NCBI RefSeq assembly: GCF_029958905.1
Contig: NZ_CP124614.1
Coordinates: 2,728,001-2,792,000 of the forward strand
Direction: 5' to 3'
Length of the DNA stretch: 64,000 nucleotides
Source of the DNA: Vibrio sp. YMD68
Lineage (GTDB): Bacteria; Pseudomonadota; Gammaproteobacteria; Enterobacterales; Vibrionaceae
Under the pieces are notes generated by a model. That model was given only the letters and a program-made list of their open reading frames with translations, was not told the origin of the DNA and did not search any database. Numbering within the stretch: position 1 is the stretch's first letter; each line of letters opens with the position of its first letter. The position numbers and the translations under genes are program-made. Of this stretch, positions 49,658 through 59,675 are shown one piece after another.

Positions 49658-49906
49658 TTAAGCCGCTTTTTTAGCGTCTTTTACTAGCTTAGCTACGCGG
49701 TCAGATACAGATGCGCCTTGACCAACCCAGTGGTTAACGCGGTCTAGATCTAGACGTAGGCCTTCTTCTTGACCAGTAGCAGTAGGGTTAAAGAAACCTA
49801 CTTTCTCGATGAAACGGCCAGTTGCTGCATTGCGGCTGTCCGCTACTACGATTTGATAGAATGGGCGTTTTTTTGCGCCGTGACGTGCCAAACGAATGGT
49901 TACCAT
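49658..49906 (-). CDS. rpsP: 30S ribosomal protein S16
   Basis: An 82-residue S16 with the universal start [20 protein letters not shown]. First gene of the operon. AAAGAGGACGAC lies before the ATG. The 228-bp gap to ffh upstream contains the ffh terminator and must contain the operon promoter. Confidence 0.98.
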   Translation of the reverse strand: MVTIRLARHGAKKRPFYQIVVADSRNAATGRFIEKVGFFNPTATGQEEGLRLDLDRVNHWVGQGASVSDRVAKLVKDAKKAA

Positions 49907-49984
49907 GTCGTCCTCTTTGCTTTCTCAAAAATAAAATTAACCCCAATAACCGTACACAAAAGTGACAGTTTGGGGTCTCGTGCC

Positions 49985-50024
49985 AAAATAAAGCCTCGGA
50001 ATTTTACTCTTATTCCGAGGCTTT
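49985..50024 (-). terminator. Terminator of ffh
   Basis: AAAGCCTCGGAAT and ATTCCGAGGCTTT form a perfect 13-bp stem with a 9-nt loop. The minus-strand T-tract is short (ATTTTGG). The ffh stop is 110 bp before it. Confidence 0.8.
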
Positions 50025-50134
50025 GCAAGACATTTAGCTACTTTTTCGCCACCACAAATAGTCAACAGAATTTGTGATTTAGATAACAGCTTGATAATAA
50101 AGTTGGCTTAAAGTTTTGTTTGGTGAAAAAGAGA

Positions 50135-51541
50135 CTAACGACCAAATGGATTGAAGCCACCGCCTCCGCCCATTCCACCCATGCCGCCCATTCCACCGCC
50201 GCCCATCATGCCTTGCATATTTCGCATCATGCCTTTCATGCCGCCTTTTTGCATTTTCTTCATCATTTTCTGCATTTGAGTAAATTGCTTCAATAAGCGG
50301 TTTACATCTTGCACTTGAGTGCCTGAGCCGGCAGCAATACGTTTTTTACGTGAACCTTTGATAAGCTCTGGGCGTTTGCGCTCTTTCATCGTCATTGAAC
50401 AAATGATCGCTTCCATTTGCTTAAACATTTTGTCGTCAACTTTATCTTTAACGTTATCGGGTAAGTTGCTCATTCCTGGTAACTTATCCATCATCCCCAT
50501 CATGCCGCCCATATTTTGCATCTGGCCTAGCTGTTCGCGGAAATCTTCTAAATCAAAGCCTTTCTTTTCTTTGAACTTCTTCGCTAGCTTTTCAGCTTTG
50601 TCGGTATCAACATTACGTTGCAGATCTTCAATGAGAGATAATACGTCTCCCATTCCTAGAATACGTGAAGCAACGCGATCTGGGTGGAAAGGTTCTAGTG
50701 CATCCGTTTTTTCACCAACACCTAAGAATTTAATCGGCTTGCCTGTAATATGACGAACAGACAGCGCTGCACCGCCACGGGCATCACCATCAACCTTGGT
50801 TAAAATAACCCCGGTCAGCGGTAACATGTCGCCAAACGCTTTAGCTGTATTGGCAGCATCTTGCCCCGTCATCGCATCGACAACGAATAAGGTTTCGACT
50901 GGATTGATAGCCGTATGGAGATCTTTAATCTCAGCCATCATCTCTTCATCAATCGCTAAACGACCTGCGGTATCGACAAGAAGTACGTCGTAGAACTTTT
51001 TCTTCGCATGATCAATCGCAGCATTGGCGATATCGATAGGCTTTTGATCCGCTGAAGATGGGAAAAAATCTACGCCTACATCACCTGCCAGAGTTTCTAG
51101 TTGCTTGATCGCCGCTGGGCGATAAACATCGGCTGAAACCACCAAGACTTTCTTTTTATCTCGCTCACTCAGTAACTTCGATAGCTTACCAACACTGGTT
51201 GTTTTACCTGCACCTTGTAAACCGGCCATCAAAATAACGGCAGGAGGCTGAGCAGCGAGATCGAGGGCTTCATTAGACTCCCCCATCACGGCTTCAAGTT
51301 CTGCCTGAACGATCTTGATGAACTCTTGGCCAGGGGTGAGAGATTTAGATACCTCTACACCTACCGCCCCTTCTTTAACGCGCTTAACAAAGTCACGAAC
51401 AACAGGAAGCGCTACATCAGCTTCCAATAACGCCATGCGAACTTCACGTAGCGTCTCTTTAATATTATCTTCGGTCAGACGACCTTTACCGCTGATATTC
51501 TTCAGCGTTTTGGATAATCGATCGGTTAAATTCTCAAACAT
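50135..51541 (-). CDS. ffh: Signal recognition particle GTPase Ffh
   Basis: A 468-residue SRP54 homologue. The N domain (1-85) is followed by the G domain with P-loop GLQGAGKTT and DTAGRL, TKVDGDARGG. The methionine-rich M domain binds 4.5S RNA and signal sequences. The C-terminus is a Gly/Met tail (GMGGMGG) that is longer than in E. coli (453 residues). It targets inner-membrane proteins co-translationally with FtsY. Divergent from ypjD. Confidence 0.97.
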   Translation of the reverse strand: MFENLTDRLSKTLKNISGKGRLTEDNIKETLREVRMALLEADVALPVVRDFVKRVKEGAVGVEVSKSLTPGQEFIKIVQAELEAVMGESNEALDLAAQPPAVILMAGLQGAGKTTSVGKLSKLLSERDKKKVLVVSADVYRPAAIKQLETLAGDVGVDFFPSSADQKPIDIANAAIDHAKKKFYDVLLVDTAGRLAIDEEMMAEIKDLHTAINPVETLFVVDAMTGQDAANTAKAFGDMLPLTGVILTKVDGDARGGAALSVRHITGKPIKFLGVGEKTDALEPFHPDRVASRILGMGDVLSLIEDLQRNVDTDKAEKLAKKFKEKKGFDLEDFREQLGQMQNMGGMMGMMDKLPGMSNLPDNVKDKVDDKMFKQMEAIICSMTMKERKRPELIKGSRKKRIAAGSGTQVQDVNRLLKQFTQMQKMMKKMQKGGMKGMMRNMQGMMGGGGMGGMGGMGGGGGFNPFGR

Positions 51542-51732
51542 CTCTCTACTCTTCGCTATCAGGCGACAAATTATAACGAGTATACATTAGCCATGGATGG
51601 AGTCATACCCGTTGTCATACCCTTCTTTGGTTTTGATATCTCATCTATTACAATTCGATCTCACTATACGATAGCCCAAGCGCTTGATGCAGGTTATAAT
51701 TCCTTAATTCAACGACAAAACTTGTGGTATTG

Positions 51733-52527
51733 ATGGATAACTTAATCGCGGTTACCTCTGCAATTTTATATGCACTTTCGATCGCAACGATTGTTCCTGG
51801 ATTGGTGCAGCAAACTGGCATTCGTTCCAAAACTGTTTTTATCAGCGCAGCAGGCGCACTGGCCTTTCACGGCTTGTTATTAAGCGATCTTATTCTTGAT
51901 GGCGGTGGCCAAAACCTCAGTATCCTTAACGTTGCCTCATTGATTAGCTTTATCATCTCCCTTGTGATGAGCATCGCTATGCTCAAAACAAGACTGTGGT
52001 TTTTACTGCCTGTCGTCTATAGCTTTTCAGCCTTAAACTTAATGGCGGCGACGTTCTTATCCAGCGCCTTTATTACGCATCTAGAAAATGATCCCAAGTT
52101 ACTTTTCCACATTTCATTAGCGTTGTTTTCCTACGCCACGCTGTCCATTGGAGCCTTGTACGCGCTTCAATTAGCCTGGCTTGATCATAAACTCAAAACG
52201 AAAAACGCCTTTGCTATCAACCCTAATTTACCGCCCTTAATGATGGTAGAGCGACAGTTATTTAAGATTATCTTAATTGGAACATTACTATTAACCGGCA
52301 CACTCGTCACTGGATCTATCTTTGTTCAAGATATGTTTATTCAAGGGAAAGCACACAAAGCGGTTCTCTCTTTTATTGCTTGGGTGATATATTCGACGCT
52401 GCTTTGGGGGCATTACCAAAAAGGCTGGCGAGGACGTAAAGTGACTTGGTTTGCAGTCGCTGGCGCAACGCTATTGACGTTAGCCTACTTTGGAAGCCGC
52501 TTCGTCAAAGAAATCATTCTTACTTAA
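51733..52527 (+). CDS. ypjD: Cytochrome c assembly-like inner-membrane protein (YpjD/CcsA family)
   Basis: A 264-residue protein with about eight hydrophobic segments and the CcsA/CcmC-type region FHISLALFSYATLSIGALYALQL, including a His before the helix. E. coli YpjD lies between ffh and the CorC-like yfjD, the same context as here. The true function is uncertain; a role in haem or cytochrome handling is only inferred from the family. I chose ATG 51733; a GTG at 51724 would add three residues. Confidence 0.85.
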   Translation: MDNLIAVTSAILYALSIATIVPGLVQQTGIRSKTVFISAAGALAFHGLLLSDLILDGGGQNLSILNVASLISFIISLVMSIAMLKTRLWFLLPVVYSFSALNLMAATFLSSAFITHLENDPKLLFHISLALFSYATLSIGALYALQLAWLDHKLKTKNAFAINPNLPPLMMVERQLFKIILIGTLLLTGTLVTGSIFVQDMFIQGKAHKAVLSFIAWVIYSTLLWGHYQKGWRGRKVTWFAVAGATLLTLAYFGSRFVKEIILT

Positions 52528-52645
52528 CTCGAGTAAGTTACTCTTCTCACTACTTTTAAACCGAATGCAGTGTTTATTTGCTTAATTGACATTCTACGTT
52601 TCTTCGGTCATAAATTAATCTAGGCACAAAAAGGGAAAATTTAGT

Positions 52646-53914
52646 TTGGACGACATCTCCACTGTTTTTTTGTTCACGTTACTTGGCTGTTTACTGCTTA
52701 TCTCAGGATACTTTTCAGGCACAGAAACGGGAATGATGTCCCTTAACCGCTATCGGCTAAAGCATTTAGCAGGTACCGGACACAAAGGCGCAAAGCGGGT
52801 TGAAAAACTGTTAAACCGACCCGATAGACTCATTGGTCTTATCCTGATTGGCAATAACTTAGTCAACATTCTGGCTTCAGCCATCGCCACGATCATAGGA
52901 ATGCGCTTATATGGTGATGCTGGTGTCGCTATTGCGACTGGTTTGCTGACTTTATTCGTCTTAGTGTTTGCTGAAGTCACTCCAAAAACCATCGCAAGCC
53001 TTTACCCTGAGCGTGTGGCATTTACTAGCAGTATCTTCCTCTCAATTTTAATGAAAGTACTTTCCCCTCTGGTCATTTTGGTTAACTTTATTACCAATGG
53101 ATTCATCCGGTTGTTAGGGGTAAGAGCTGACCATAATAAAGAAGAACACCTGAGTTCAGATGAATTACGTACGGTCGTCAATGAAGCGGGTAACCTTATC
53201 CCACAGCGACACCAAGATATGTTGGTCTCTATCCTGGATTTGGAGCACGTTACCGTAAACGACATTATGATCCCAAGAAATGAGATCACAGGCATCGACA
53301 TCAACGATGACTGGAAATCCATCGTACGTCAGCTGACTCACTCCCCTCACGGAAGAGCGGTGCTTTACCGAGATCAAATCGACGAAGTAGTCGGGATGTT
53401 GAGACTTCGTGAAGCGTACCGTTTAATGCTTGAGAAGAATGAGTTTAATAAAGAAACATTATTGCGAGCCGCTGATGAAGTCTATTTCATTCCAGAAAGC
53501 ACACCACTTAACGTTCAGCTACTTAAATTCCAGAGAAACAAACAGCGGATCGGCCTTATCGTTGACGAATACGGTGATATTAACGGACTTGTGACGCTTG
53601 AAGATATTTTAGAAGAGATTGTGGGAGAGTTTACCACCTCAATCGCACCAAGTTTATCTGATGAAATTACGCCTCAAGTCGATGGCAGTTTCTTCATTGA
53701 AGGCAGTACCAACATACGTGATATAAATAAAGGGCTGCAATGGAAACTTCCAACCGATGGGCCTAGAACACTGAACGGTTTGCTTCTTGAGCACTTGGAG
53801 GATATCCCTGAAAGCCATATTAGCATTCAGATATCCGGGCACCCGATGGAAATCATCGAGCTGGAAGAGAACCGAATTAAACTGGTTCGAGTGTTTCCCA
53901 AACTGCGCAAATAG
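52646..53914 (+). CDS. corB: CNNM/CorB-family transporter with CBS domains (YfjD-like)
   Basis: A 422-residue membrane protein. The DUF21/CNNM domain (about 1-180) has three to four membrane segments and starts with SGYFSGTETGMMSLNRYRLK. A CBS pair (about 200-325, MIPRNEITGID, VDEYGDINGLVTLEDILEEI) and a CorC/HlyC domain follow. Relatives export Mg2+ or Co2+. The start is TTG, preceded by AAAAGGGAAA; no better ATG exists. The first unit of a 17-bp tandem repeat overlaps the stop codon. Confidence 0.9.
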   Translation: MDDISTVFLFTLLGCLLLISGYFSGTETGMMSLNRYRLKHLAGTGHKGAKRVEKLLNRPDRLIGLILIGNNLVNILASAIATIIGMRLYGDAGVAIATGLLTLFVLVFAEVTPKTIASLYPERVAFTSSIFLSILMKVLSPLVILVNFITNGFIRLLGVRADHNKEEHLSSDELRTVVNEAGNLIPQRHQDMLVSILDLEHVTVNDIMIPRNEITGIDINDDWKSIVRQLTHSPHGRAVLYRDQIDEVVGMLRLREAYRLMLEKNEFNKETLLRAADEVYFIPESTPLNVQLLKFQRNKQRIGLIVDEYGDINGLVTLEDILEEIVGEFTTSIAPSLSDEITPQVDGSFFIEGSTNIRDINKGLQWKLPTDGPRTLNGLLLEHLEDIPESHISIQISGHPMEIIELEENRIKLVRVFPKLRK

Positions 53915-53972
53915 CTTTTAATCGTAAATAACTTCAAACACAAATAACTTTCAACCGCAAATAGCTTTCAAC
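53906..53972. repeat. Four-copy 17-bp tandem repeat overlapping the corB stop codon
   Basis: Units begin at 53906, 53923, 53940 and 53956, with consensus CGCAAATAGCTTTCAAC (the third is 16 bp). Unit 1 includes the corB stop TAG. Units 1 and 4 differ at two positions at most. The repeat lies just before the shared terminator. Confidence 0.9.
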
Positions 53973-53985
53973 ATTGCGATAGAAA

Positions 53986-54021
53986 ATAAAAAAGCCTTGA
54001 GACAATCTCAAGGCTTTTTTG
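53986..54021. terminator. Bidirectional terminator between corB and luxS
   Basis: AAAAAAGCCTTGAGA and TCTCAAGGCTTTTTT form a 15-bp perfect stem with a 3-nt loop between convergent genes. Confidence 0.92.
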
Positions 54022-54038
54022 TACGTAAGAGCGTTGGT

Positions 54039-54557
54039 TTAATCTACTTTCAGCTCTTTTAACATCGCTTCTGGCAACGCTAGTTCATCATTTTTATTGA
54101 CTAAGATACCGGCTGCAATGATGTTTTTTGCAATGTCTTGCGCTTGAGATAGTGAATGCATTGCCGCGGTACCACATTGGTATTCATTTAGCTCAGGAAT
54201 CTTGTTCTGGTCAGTGACCTTCAATACATCTTCCATCGCAGCTAACCAAGCCTTGGCAACGGCATCTTCACTCGGTGTACCAATCAGGCTCATGTAAAAG
54301 CCCGTACGACACCCCATTGGAGAAATGTCAATAATCTCGACAGAATCACCATTCAAGTGATTACGCATGAAACCCGCGTAAAGGTGCTCTAGTGTGTGGA
54401 TGCCTTCTTCTGAAAGAATATCTTTATTGGGTGCAGTAAAACGTAGATCAAACACCGTAATCGTATCGCCTTTAGGCGTCTGCATTGTTTTTGCAACGCG
54501 CACTGCTGGTGCATTCATGCGAGTGTGGTCGACGGTAAAACTATCTAATAACGGCAT
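54039..54557 (-). CDS. luxS: S-ribosylhomocysteine lyase LuxS
   Basis: A 172-residue metalloenzyme that yields homocysteine and DPD, the precursor of autoinducer AI-2. Metal ligands H54 and H58 (HTLEH) and C128 (EYQCGT), base E57 and catalytic C83 (PMGCRTGF) are all intact. The start at 54557 ([14 protein letters not shown]) follows GAGGAAAAAG; an upstream ATG is non-homologous. It lies 105 bp after gshA on the same strand. AI-2 feeds the LuxPQ pathway that ends at the LuxR regulator 27 kb away. Confidence 0.98.
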   Translation of the reverse strand: MPLLDSFTVDHTRMNAPAVRVAKTMQTPKGDTITVFDLRFTAPNKDILSEEGIHTLEHLYAGFMRNHLNGDSVEIIDISPMGCRTGFYMSLIGTPSEDAVAKAWLAAMEDVLKVTDQNKIPELNEYQCGTAAMHSLSQAQDIAKNIIAAGILVNKNDELALPEAMLKELKVD

Positions 54558-54662
54558 TACTTTTTCCTCTATCATTATGGTGTACAAACGGTTTTTCGTT
54601 CATATCACTTATTTGTTCTTTATGTTTTGCTGACCAGCGTTGAGCGAGGTGAGAGCATCAAA

Positions 54663-56228
54663 CTATTTTAAGTATGAGAAGTAATTCTCTAAATACTCAT
54701 CAAAGCTCTCTGTATCTCGGCTCTCTTGTTCTCGTTGAGCTTCTACAGAGCGAGTGACTTCCTGCTCCATTAACTCTTGTGAGTATACTTTATATTGATG
54801 CTGCTGGTACTGCTCTCGATATTTCATCCCAAGACTGCACCCAAGCTGACCAAGTCCACCCTGTTGCTTTGTCTGTTCAAGTAATTGACCTGAAATTGTT
54901 AGCTCAGGGTTATCAATCCACTTAATCAACTTTTGACAAACATCTTGATAAGATCGACCACCTTGAGCGCTATCCATGGACTCGGCAATCAAAATAAGAT
55001 CATCAAATACGCGCTTAGCCCATTCTTGCAGCTGTAAACGTTCTCCATGACAGCCTATCTGTAACTCGAGACCGGTCTTGCGCCCTTCTAGAATGACTTT
55101 GTTCCAGTTATCTCTCCAACATTCCAGCTCACAGTTATCCATTGGTTCAGAATCGGTCAACGTTGCCCAAGTGAGGAAGAGGTCTAAAAAGCGCACTTGC
55201 TCTTCAGTAATGCCAACAGAACTGAACGGGTTTACATCTAATGATCGGACTTCGATGTATTCAACCCCTGCACGCGCTAACGCTTCAGACGGTTTTTCAT
55301 CACTTTTGGCCACTCGTTTAGGACGAATAGGGGCGTAAAGCTCATTTTCGATCTGTAGAACATTGCTGTTTAGCTGTCGGTACTTACCCTCCACTTTCAC
55401 ACCAATGTCAGCAAACTCTTCTGAAGGAGTGCGCATCGCTTTATTCAGCCCTTCTAAATACTGTTCTAAGCTATTAAAGCCGATTTTAAGTATGCTTTGA
55501 GCGCTGTTGGTATAACCTAGGTCACTGAGTCTCAATGCCGTAGCGTGGGGCAAATACAATGTTTGGTTAATATTTTCAAAAGGCAGCTTTGTTTCTCGAC
55601 CTTTTAAGAAAGATGAACATAACGCTGGCGACGCACCAAAGAAATAGGGAATTAGCCAACCAAATCGGTAGTAATTACGGATCAAACCAAAATAGGCATC
55701 TGATTTGCTGGCTTCACGCTCTTGCTGTGGTTGCTCACCAAACAGAGCATCCCAATACGATTCAGGGAATGAAAAGTTGAAGTGTACTCCAGAAATAATT
55801 TGCATCAGGCTACCATATCGATGCTTCAAACCTTCTCGGTATAAGGTTTTCATTTTTCCTGAGTTTGACGTTCCATAGTAGGCTAAATTTATGTCGTCTT
55901 CAGAACTCACGTAGCATGGCATTGAAAGAGGCCACACTTTTTCATCACCAAGTTTAGTTTGAGCAAAATGATGAATGTCTTCCAGTTGGTACAATAACGT
56001 AGAGACGTCATTTGAGACCGGAGTAATGAACTCGAGTAACGATTCAGAAAAATCGGTTGTAACCCATTTATTTGAATACGCTGATCCTAATCCTTCAGGG
56101 TGTGGCGTTATCGCAAGGTGGCCATCAAGGCGATAGCGTAACGTCTCGCGCTCTACACCACGTCCATATTGCTTAAACACTTCCGGTTTTTTAGCTATTA
56201 ATTCTAGCCTAGCAGCAAAATCAGTCAA
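54663..56228 (-). CDS. gshA: Glutamate-cysteine ligase
   Basis: A 521-residue ATP-dependent ligase for the first step of glutathione synthesis. Class I gamma-proteobacterial features are visible: [13 protein letters not shown] at the N-terminus, [25 protein letters not shown] and [13 protein letters not shown]. Length is near E. coli GshA (518). It precedes luxS, linking sulfur amino acid recycling and thiol synthesis. Confidence 0.97.
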   Translation of the reverse strand: MTDFAARLELIAKKPEVFKQYGRGVERETLRYRLDGHLAITPHPEGLGSAYSNKWVTTDFSESLLEFITPVSNDVSTLLYQLEDIHHFAQTKLGDEKVWPLSMPCYVSSEDDINLAYYGTSNSGKMKTLYREGLKHRYGSLMQIISGVHFNFSFPESYWDALFGEQPQQEREASKSDAYFGLIRNYYRFGWLIPYFFGASPALCSSFLKGRETKLPFENINQTLYLPHATALRLSDLGYTNSAQSILKIGFNSLEQYLEGLNKAMRTPSEEFADIGVKVEGKYRQLNSNVLQIENELYAPIRPKRVAKSDEKPSEALARAGVEYIEVRSLDVNPFSSVGITEEQVRFLDLFLTWATLTDSEPMDNCELECWRDNWNKVILEGRKTGLELQIGCHGERLQLQEWAKRVFDDLILIAESMDSAQGGRSYQDVCQKLIKWIDNPELTISGQLLEQTKQQGGLGQLGCSLGMKYREQYQQHQYKVYSQELMEQEVTRSVEAQREQESRDTESFDEYLENYFSYLK

Positions 56229-56345
56229 AATAAGGGTCGCTTATGTTCATATTTAACACACCAAAGGGTAAACCCATTACGACTCTGATGCTAAATAAGT
56301 GATTAGAATGAGAGCGGAGATATCCGCCCTTTATTAATGTGTACT

Positions 56346-59204
56346 CTAACGGATGATTTCAAGCTCTTCTATCGGAATATCCAATTTTTCTAACTCCGAT
56401 TTCAGGCTTTTCGCATCACCGACAACAATTATTTGATAATCGCTTGGGTCAAACCATTTAGCGGCTAATGTGTTCAGCGTTGTTTTATTCACCGTATCTA
56501 CGATTTGATTTCTCTGCTGAAGATAATCTTCATCAAGACTGTACGTTAATATGTTTCTCAATAGCGCTGCTTTTTGGGAAGGCGTTTCATATTTAAGTGC
56601 GTCTTGTTGGCCCACCGCTAAACGGAGAAACTCCAGCTCATTTGCCGTCATACCTTTGTCGCTATAGAGTGCTAACTCTTTTTGCATCTCTTGAATGGAA
56701 GCCAAGGTGGTATTGGCTCTGACTTGAGCACTGAACACGATGACACCCACCTCTCTGTTGGAGGCTAAATAACCACTCGCGCCGTAGGTATACCCTTTAT
56801 CTTCTCGTAAGTTTTGATTGATACGGCTGTTAAAGTTTCCAGCTAAATTAAAGTTAGCCAATTGAGCTAAGTAAGCTTCACCGGTAGCATCAAATGACAT
56901 TCCCTTTCTTACCAGTCTGACAATACTTTGAGGCGCGTGTGGTTTATCCACTAAATAAAGCTTCTGTTCAGTTAAAGGGGCGACAACCTGAGGTCGAAGC
57001 AGTGGAGAGGCTTCCCCCTGCCAGTTTGAGAAAAATGCCAACTCTCGTTTGATCTCTTTTTTCGTTACATCACCCACTACCACAATCTGAGCGCCATTCG
57101 GAGTGTAGTGTTTTTGATAAAATTCAGTCACATCAGACAGCGTTAACCCCGATACTGACGCTTCGGTTCCATCGCTAGAGCGAGAAAAAATGGATCGCCC
57201 AAAGACCACTTGTCGTGTCGCTTGTGATGCCAACCAGTTAGGTGTCTGATGACGATAAACGATCCCTTCCATCATCTGCTGTTTGATTCGATCAAAGTCC
57301 TCTTGAGCAAACTTAGGGGAAAGCAACACTTCTTCCACGATCTTGAGTGTGGGTGTTAGGTTTTTCTTTAACGTTGAAATGCTTAGGGTGGTCGAGTAAG
57401 AGCCGGCACTGACGCTGATAGCGCTCCCCAGTGTATCCAGTTCAGCCTGAAGTACCTCAAGAGTCCTCTGTTGCGTACTTTCTCCAATTAAGGAAGCGGT
57501 TAGATTCGCCAACCCTTCTTTTCCTTTGGCAACATGCCTTTCACCCGCTGGCAAGTAAATTTCAACCTGTACGGTGGGGGTTTCACGGGTCACTGTGCCT
57601 AGCAGCTCAGACCCATTGTCAAAATAGAGCTCATACAAACTCGGCATTTGGGCTTTCACTCCACCCGCGACTAAAGGCATGACTGAGCGATCAAAGTTAT
57701 CTTCCGCTTTGCGCTGCTCTAGTTCATGGTCTGAGATTTTTTGGTAATCTGGGAGCGTGCGTTGTGGCGGTGTAAAATCGGCCTCTCTGACCGCTAGCTC
57801 CATTTTGCCTTTCGGGATAACACTCAAGGTCACCTTCGGCTTACTTTCAACGTAGTTTTTAAAAGACGCCATTATGGATTCAGGAGACACCGCATTGATT
57901 TGCTGTAATCGAGTTTCAATGCGATCTGGCTGGCCATAGAAGGTTTGGTTCGAGGCTAGCTGAGTGACTTTTCCGCGCACACTTTCGAGTGCAAACACGG
58001 CATTCGCTTCCGCCATTCCTGTAATCTGATCTAACCTTGTTTGCTCAACACCTGTCTCAGAAAATTCATCAAGAGTCGCCAGTAATTCCTCATAGAGAGG
58101 GGTTAAATCACCATTGTCGCCGGATGTGCCCATTGCATACACATAGAACGTACACGCCAACTCAGCACAATCTTGAAATGAGCCAGCATCAACCGCTTTT
58201 TGAGTTTTAACTAAGCGTTGATATAACAGGCTATTTGCGCCGCCGCCAAGTACATTAGCTAAAGAATCGAGTGAAACTTGCTGAGCGTGGCCTCGGTACT
58301 CGGTAGGCCACCCTATAACGACCATGGGTTGTTGAATGCGATCTTCAAGCGTCAAATATCGATCTTCCGTTAATATAGCCGGTTGTTTTTCCGCTTTTTT
58401 GACCTCTGGTCCTTTGGGAATCGAACCAAAATATTGAACGATCCACTCTAGAGTTTCATCTTGATCAATATCACCACCGATCGTGATCACCGCATTATTC
58501 GGGCCATACCAACGCAAAAAGAAGTCTTTGAGATCATTAACGTCAACACGATCAAGGTCTTCGACATACCCGATAGGTTGCCACGAATATGGGTGTCCTT
58601 CGGGATAAATGGCTTCTCCCATTCTCTCCCACATCAGACCATATGGGCGATTATCGTAACTCTGCGCTCTTTCATTTTTTACTGTATCACGTTGAATTTC
58701 AAACTTTCTTTGGGAAACCGCATCCAGTAAAAAACCCATTCGATCCGACTCTAACCAAAGAACTTTCTCAAGTTGATTGGACGGAACGGTTTGAAAATAA
58801 TTCGTTCGATCTCGATTTGTTGTGCCGTTTAACGTTCCCCCTGCCTCGGTAATGATCCTAAAGTGCTCCTGATCACCGACATTTTCGGAACCTTGGAACA
58901 TCATATGCTCAAAGAAATGCGCAAAACCCGACTTACCAACATCTTCACGGGCTGAGCCAACGTGATAGGTCACATCTACGTGTACAAGCGGATCAGAATC
59001 ATCTGGGGATAAAATAACCGTTAATCCATTTTCCAATTGATACTTAGAATACGGAATCATCACCTCGCCCGATTTCGGTGCGACTTCTTCAATAAGAGTA
59101 ACGCCTTCTGGCAATGACGAGAAAAAAGGAACGGAAGGAATTGTATAGCTCGAACAGGCTGTAATAGTAAGGAGTGAAAGCGCCCCTAACCAAATGTTTC
59201 TCAT
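56346..59204 (-). CDS. M16 family zinc peptidase, predicted lipoprotein
   Basis: A 952-residue pitrilysin/insulinase-type protease with two M16 halves. The signal peptide ends at a lipobox (LTITAC) with Cys17, so it is probably anchored in the outer or inner membrane. The inverted zinc motif is H96-FFE-H100 (HFFEH) with downstream E178 (KNERAQ), so the N-terminal half is active. The C-terminal half (about 500-952) lacks it, as usual. Substrates are unknown. It lies 9 bp after yqaA and 117 bp before gshA. Confidence 0.92.
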   Translation of the reverse strand: MRNIWLGALSLLTITACSSYTIPSVPFFSSLPEGVTLIEEVAPKSGEVMIPYSKYQLENGLTVILSPDDSDPLVHVDVTYHVGSAREDVGKSGFAHFFEHMMFQGSENVGDQEHFRIITEAGGTLNGTTNRDRTNYFQTVPSNQLEKVLWLESDRMGFLLDAVSQRKFEIQRDTVKNERAQSYDNRPYGLMWERMGEAIYPEGHPYSWQPIGYVEDLDRVDVNDLKDFFLRWYGPNNAVITIGGDIDQDETLEWIVQYFGSIPKGPEVKKAEKQPAILTEDRYLTLEDRIQQPMVVIGWPTEYRGHAQQVSLDSLANVLGGGANSLLYQRLVKTQKAVDAGSFQDCAELACTFYVYAMGTSGDNGDLTPLYEELLATLDEFSETGVEQTRLDQITGMAEANAVFALESVRGKVTQLASNQTFYGQPDRIETRLQQINAVSPESIMASFKNYVESKPKVTLSVIPKGKMELAVREADFTPPQRTLPDYQKISDHELEQRKAEDNFDRSVMPLVAGGVKAQMPSLYELYFDNGSELLGTVTRETPTVQVEIYLPAGERHVAKGKEGLANLTASLIGESTQQRTLEVLQAELDTLGSAISVSAGSYSTTLSISTLKKNLTPTLKIVEEVLLSPKFAQEDFDRIKQQMMEGIVYRHQTPNWLASQATRQVVFGRSIFSRSSDGTEASVSGLTLSDVTEFYQKHYTPNGAQIVVVGDVTKKEIKRELAFFSNWQGEASPLLRPQVVAPLTEQKLYLVDKPHAPQSIVRLVRKGMSFDATGEAYLAQLANFNLAGNFNSRINQNLREDKGYTYGASGYLASNREVGVIVFSAQVRANTTLASIQEMQKELALYSDKGMTANELEFLRLAVGQQDALKYETPSQKAALLRNILTYSLDEDYLQQRNQIVDTVNKTTLNTLAAKWFDPSDYQIIVVGDAKSLKSELEKLDIPIEELEIIR

Positions 59205-59213
59205 GACATTTCC

Positions 59214-59675
59214 TTAAAAAAAACCAAAATAAATGGCGGATAATAGGCTATAACGAAGCGCTTTTCCGATCAAAATGAGTGCAAAGCAGGGCAAGAATCG
59301 CATTCTTAACCAACCCGCAGCCAAGCACAAAGGGTCGCCAATAATGGGCAACCAACTAAATAATAACGTCCAGTAGCCATAACGATTCAACCAACGAATG
59401 GCTTTATGACCCTGTTTTTCTTGTTGAGTTCGATTGGGTAGCCATAAACCTAGCCAATAGTTCGTGATCCCTCCAAGAGTATTCCCTATTGTGGCAACCG
59501 AAATGACCACCAGAGTGGAATATTGATTAAGGCTTAACGTAGCAATTAAACCCGCTTCAGAGCCTCCGGGTAATAGTGTGGCACTAAGAAAACCACTGAT
59601 AAAGAGAACCCATAAGGCTGAATCTGAAAACCACAGAGCAAAACTTTCAAAGACACTGGTAAAAATGTCTAGCAC
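59214..59675 (-). CDS. yqaA: Small DedA/VTT-like membrane protein YqaA
   Basis: A 153-residue inner-membrane protein with about four hydrophobic segments and the VTT-type features FLSATLLPGGSEAG and RYGYWTLLFSWLPIIGDPLCLAAG (re-entrant loop with Pro and Asp). It is related to DedA flippase-like proteins; its own role is unknown. The start overlaps the end of the upstream oxidoreductase by 7 bp, and it neighbours gshA as in E. coli. Confidence 0.87.
   Translation of the reverse strand: MLDIFTSVFESFALWFSDSALWVLFISGFLSATLLPGGSEAGLIATLSLNQYSTLVVISVATIGNTLGGITNYWLGLWLPNRTQQEKQGHKAIRWLNRYGYWTLLFSWLPIIGDPLCLAAGWLRMRFLPCFALILIGKALRYSLLSAIYFGFF

Noticed and set aside
49942..49976. CCCCAA...TTGGGG hairpin upstream of rpsP as a riboswitch
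   Set aside because: A six-base stem with a 23-nt loop is weak evidence, and no known motif was recognised.
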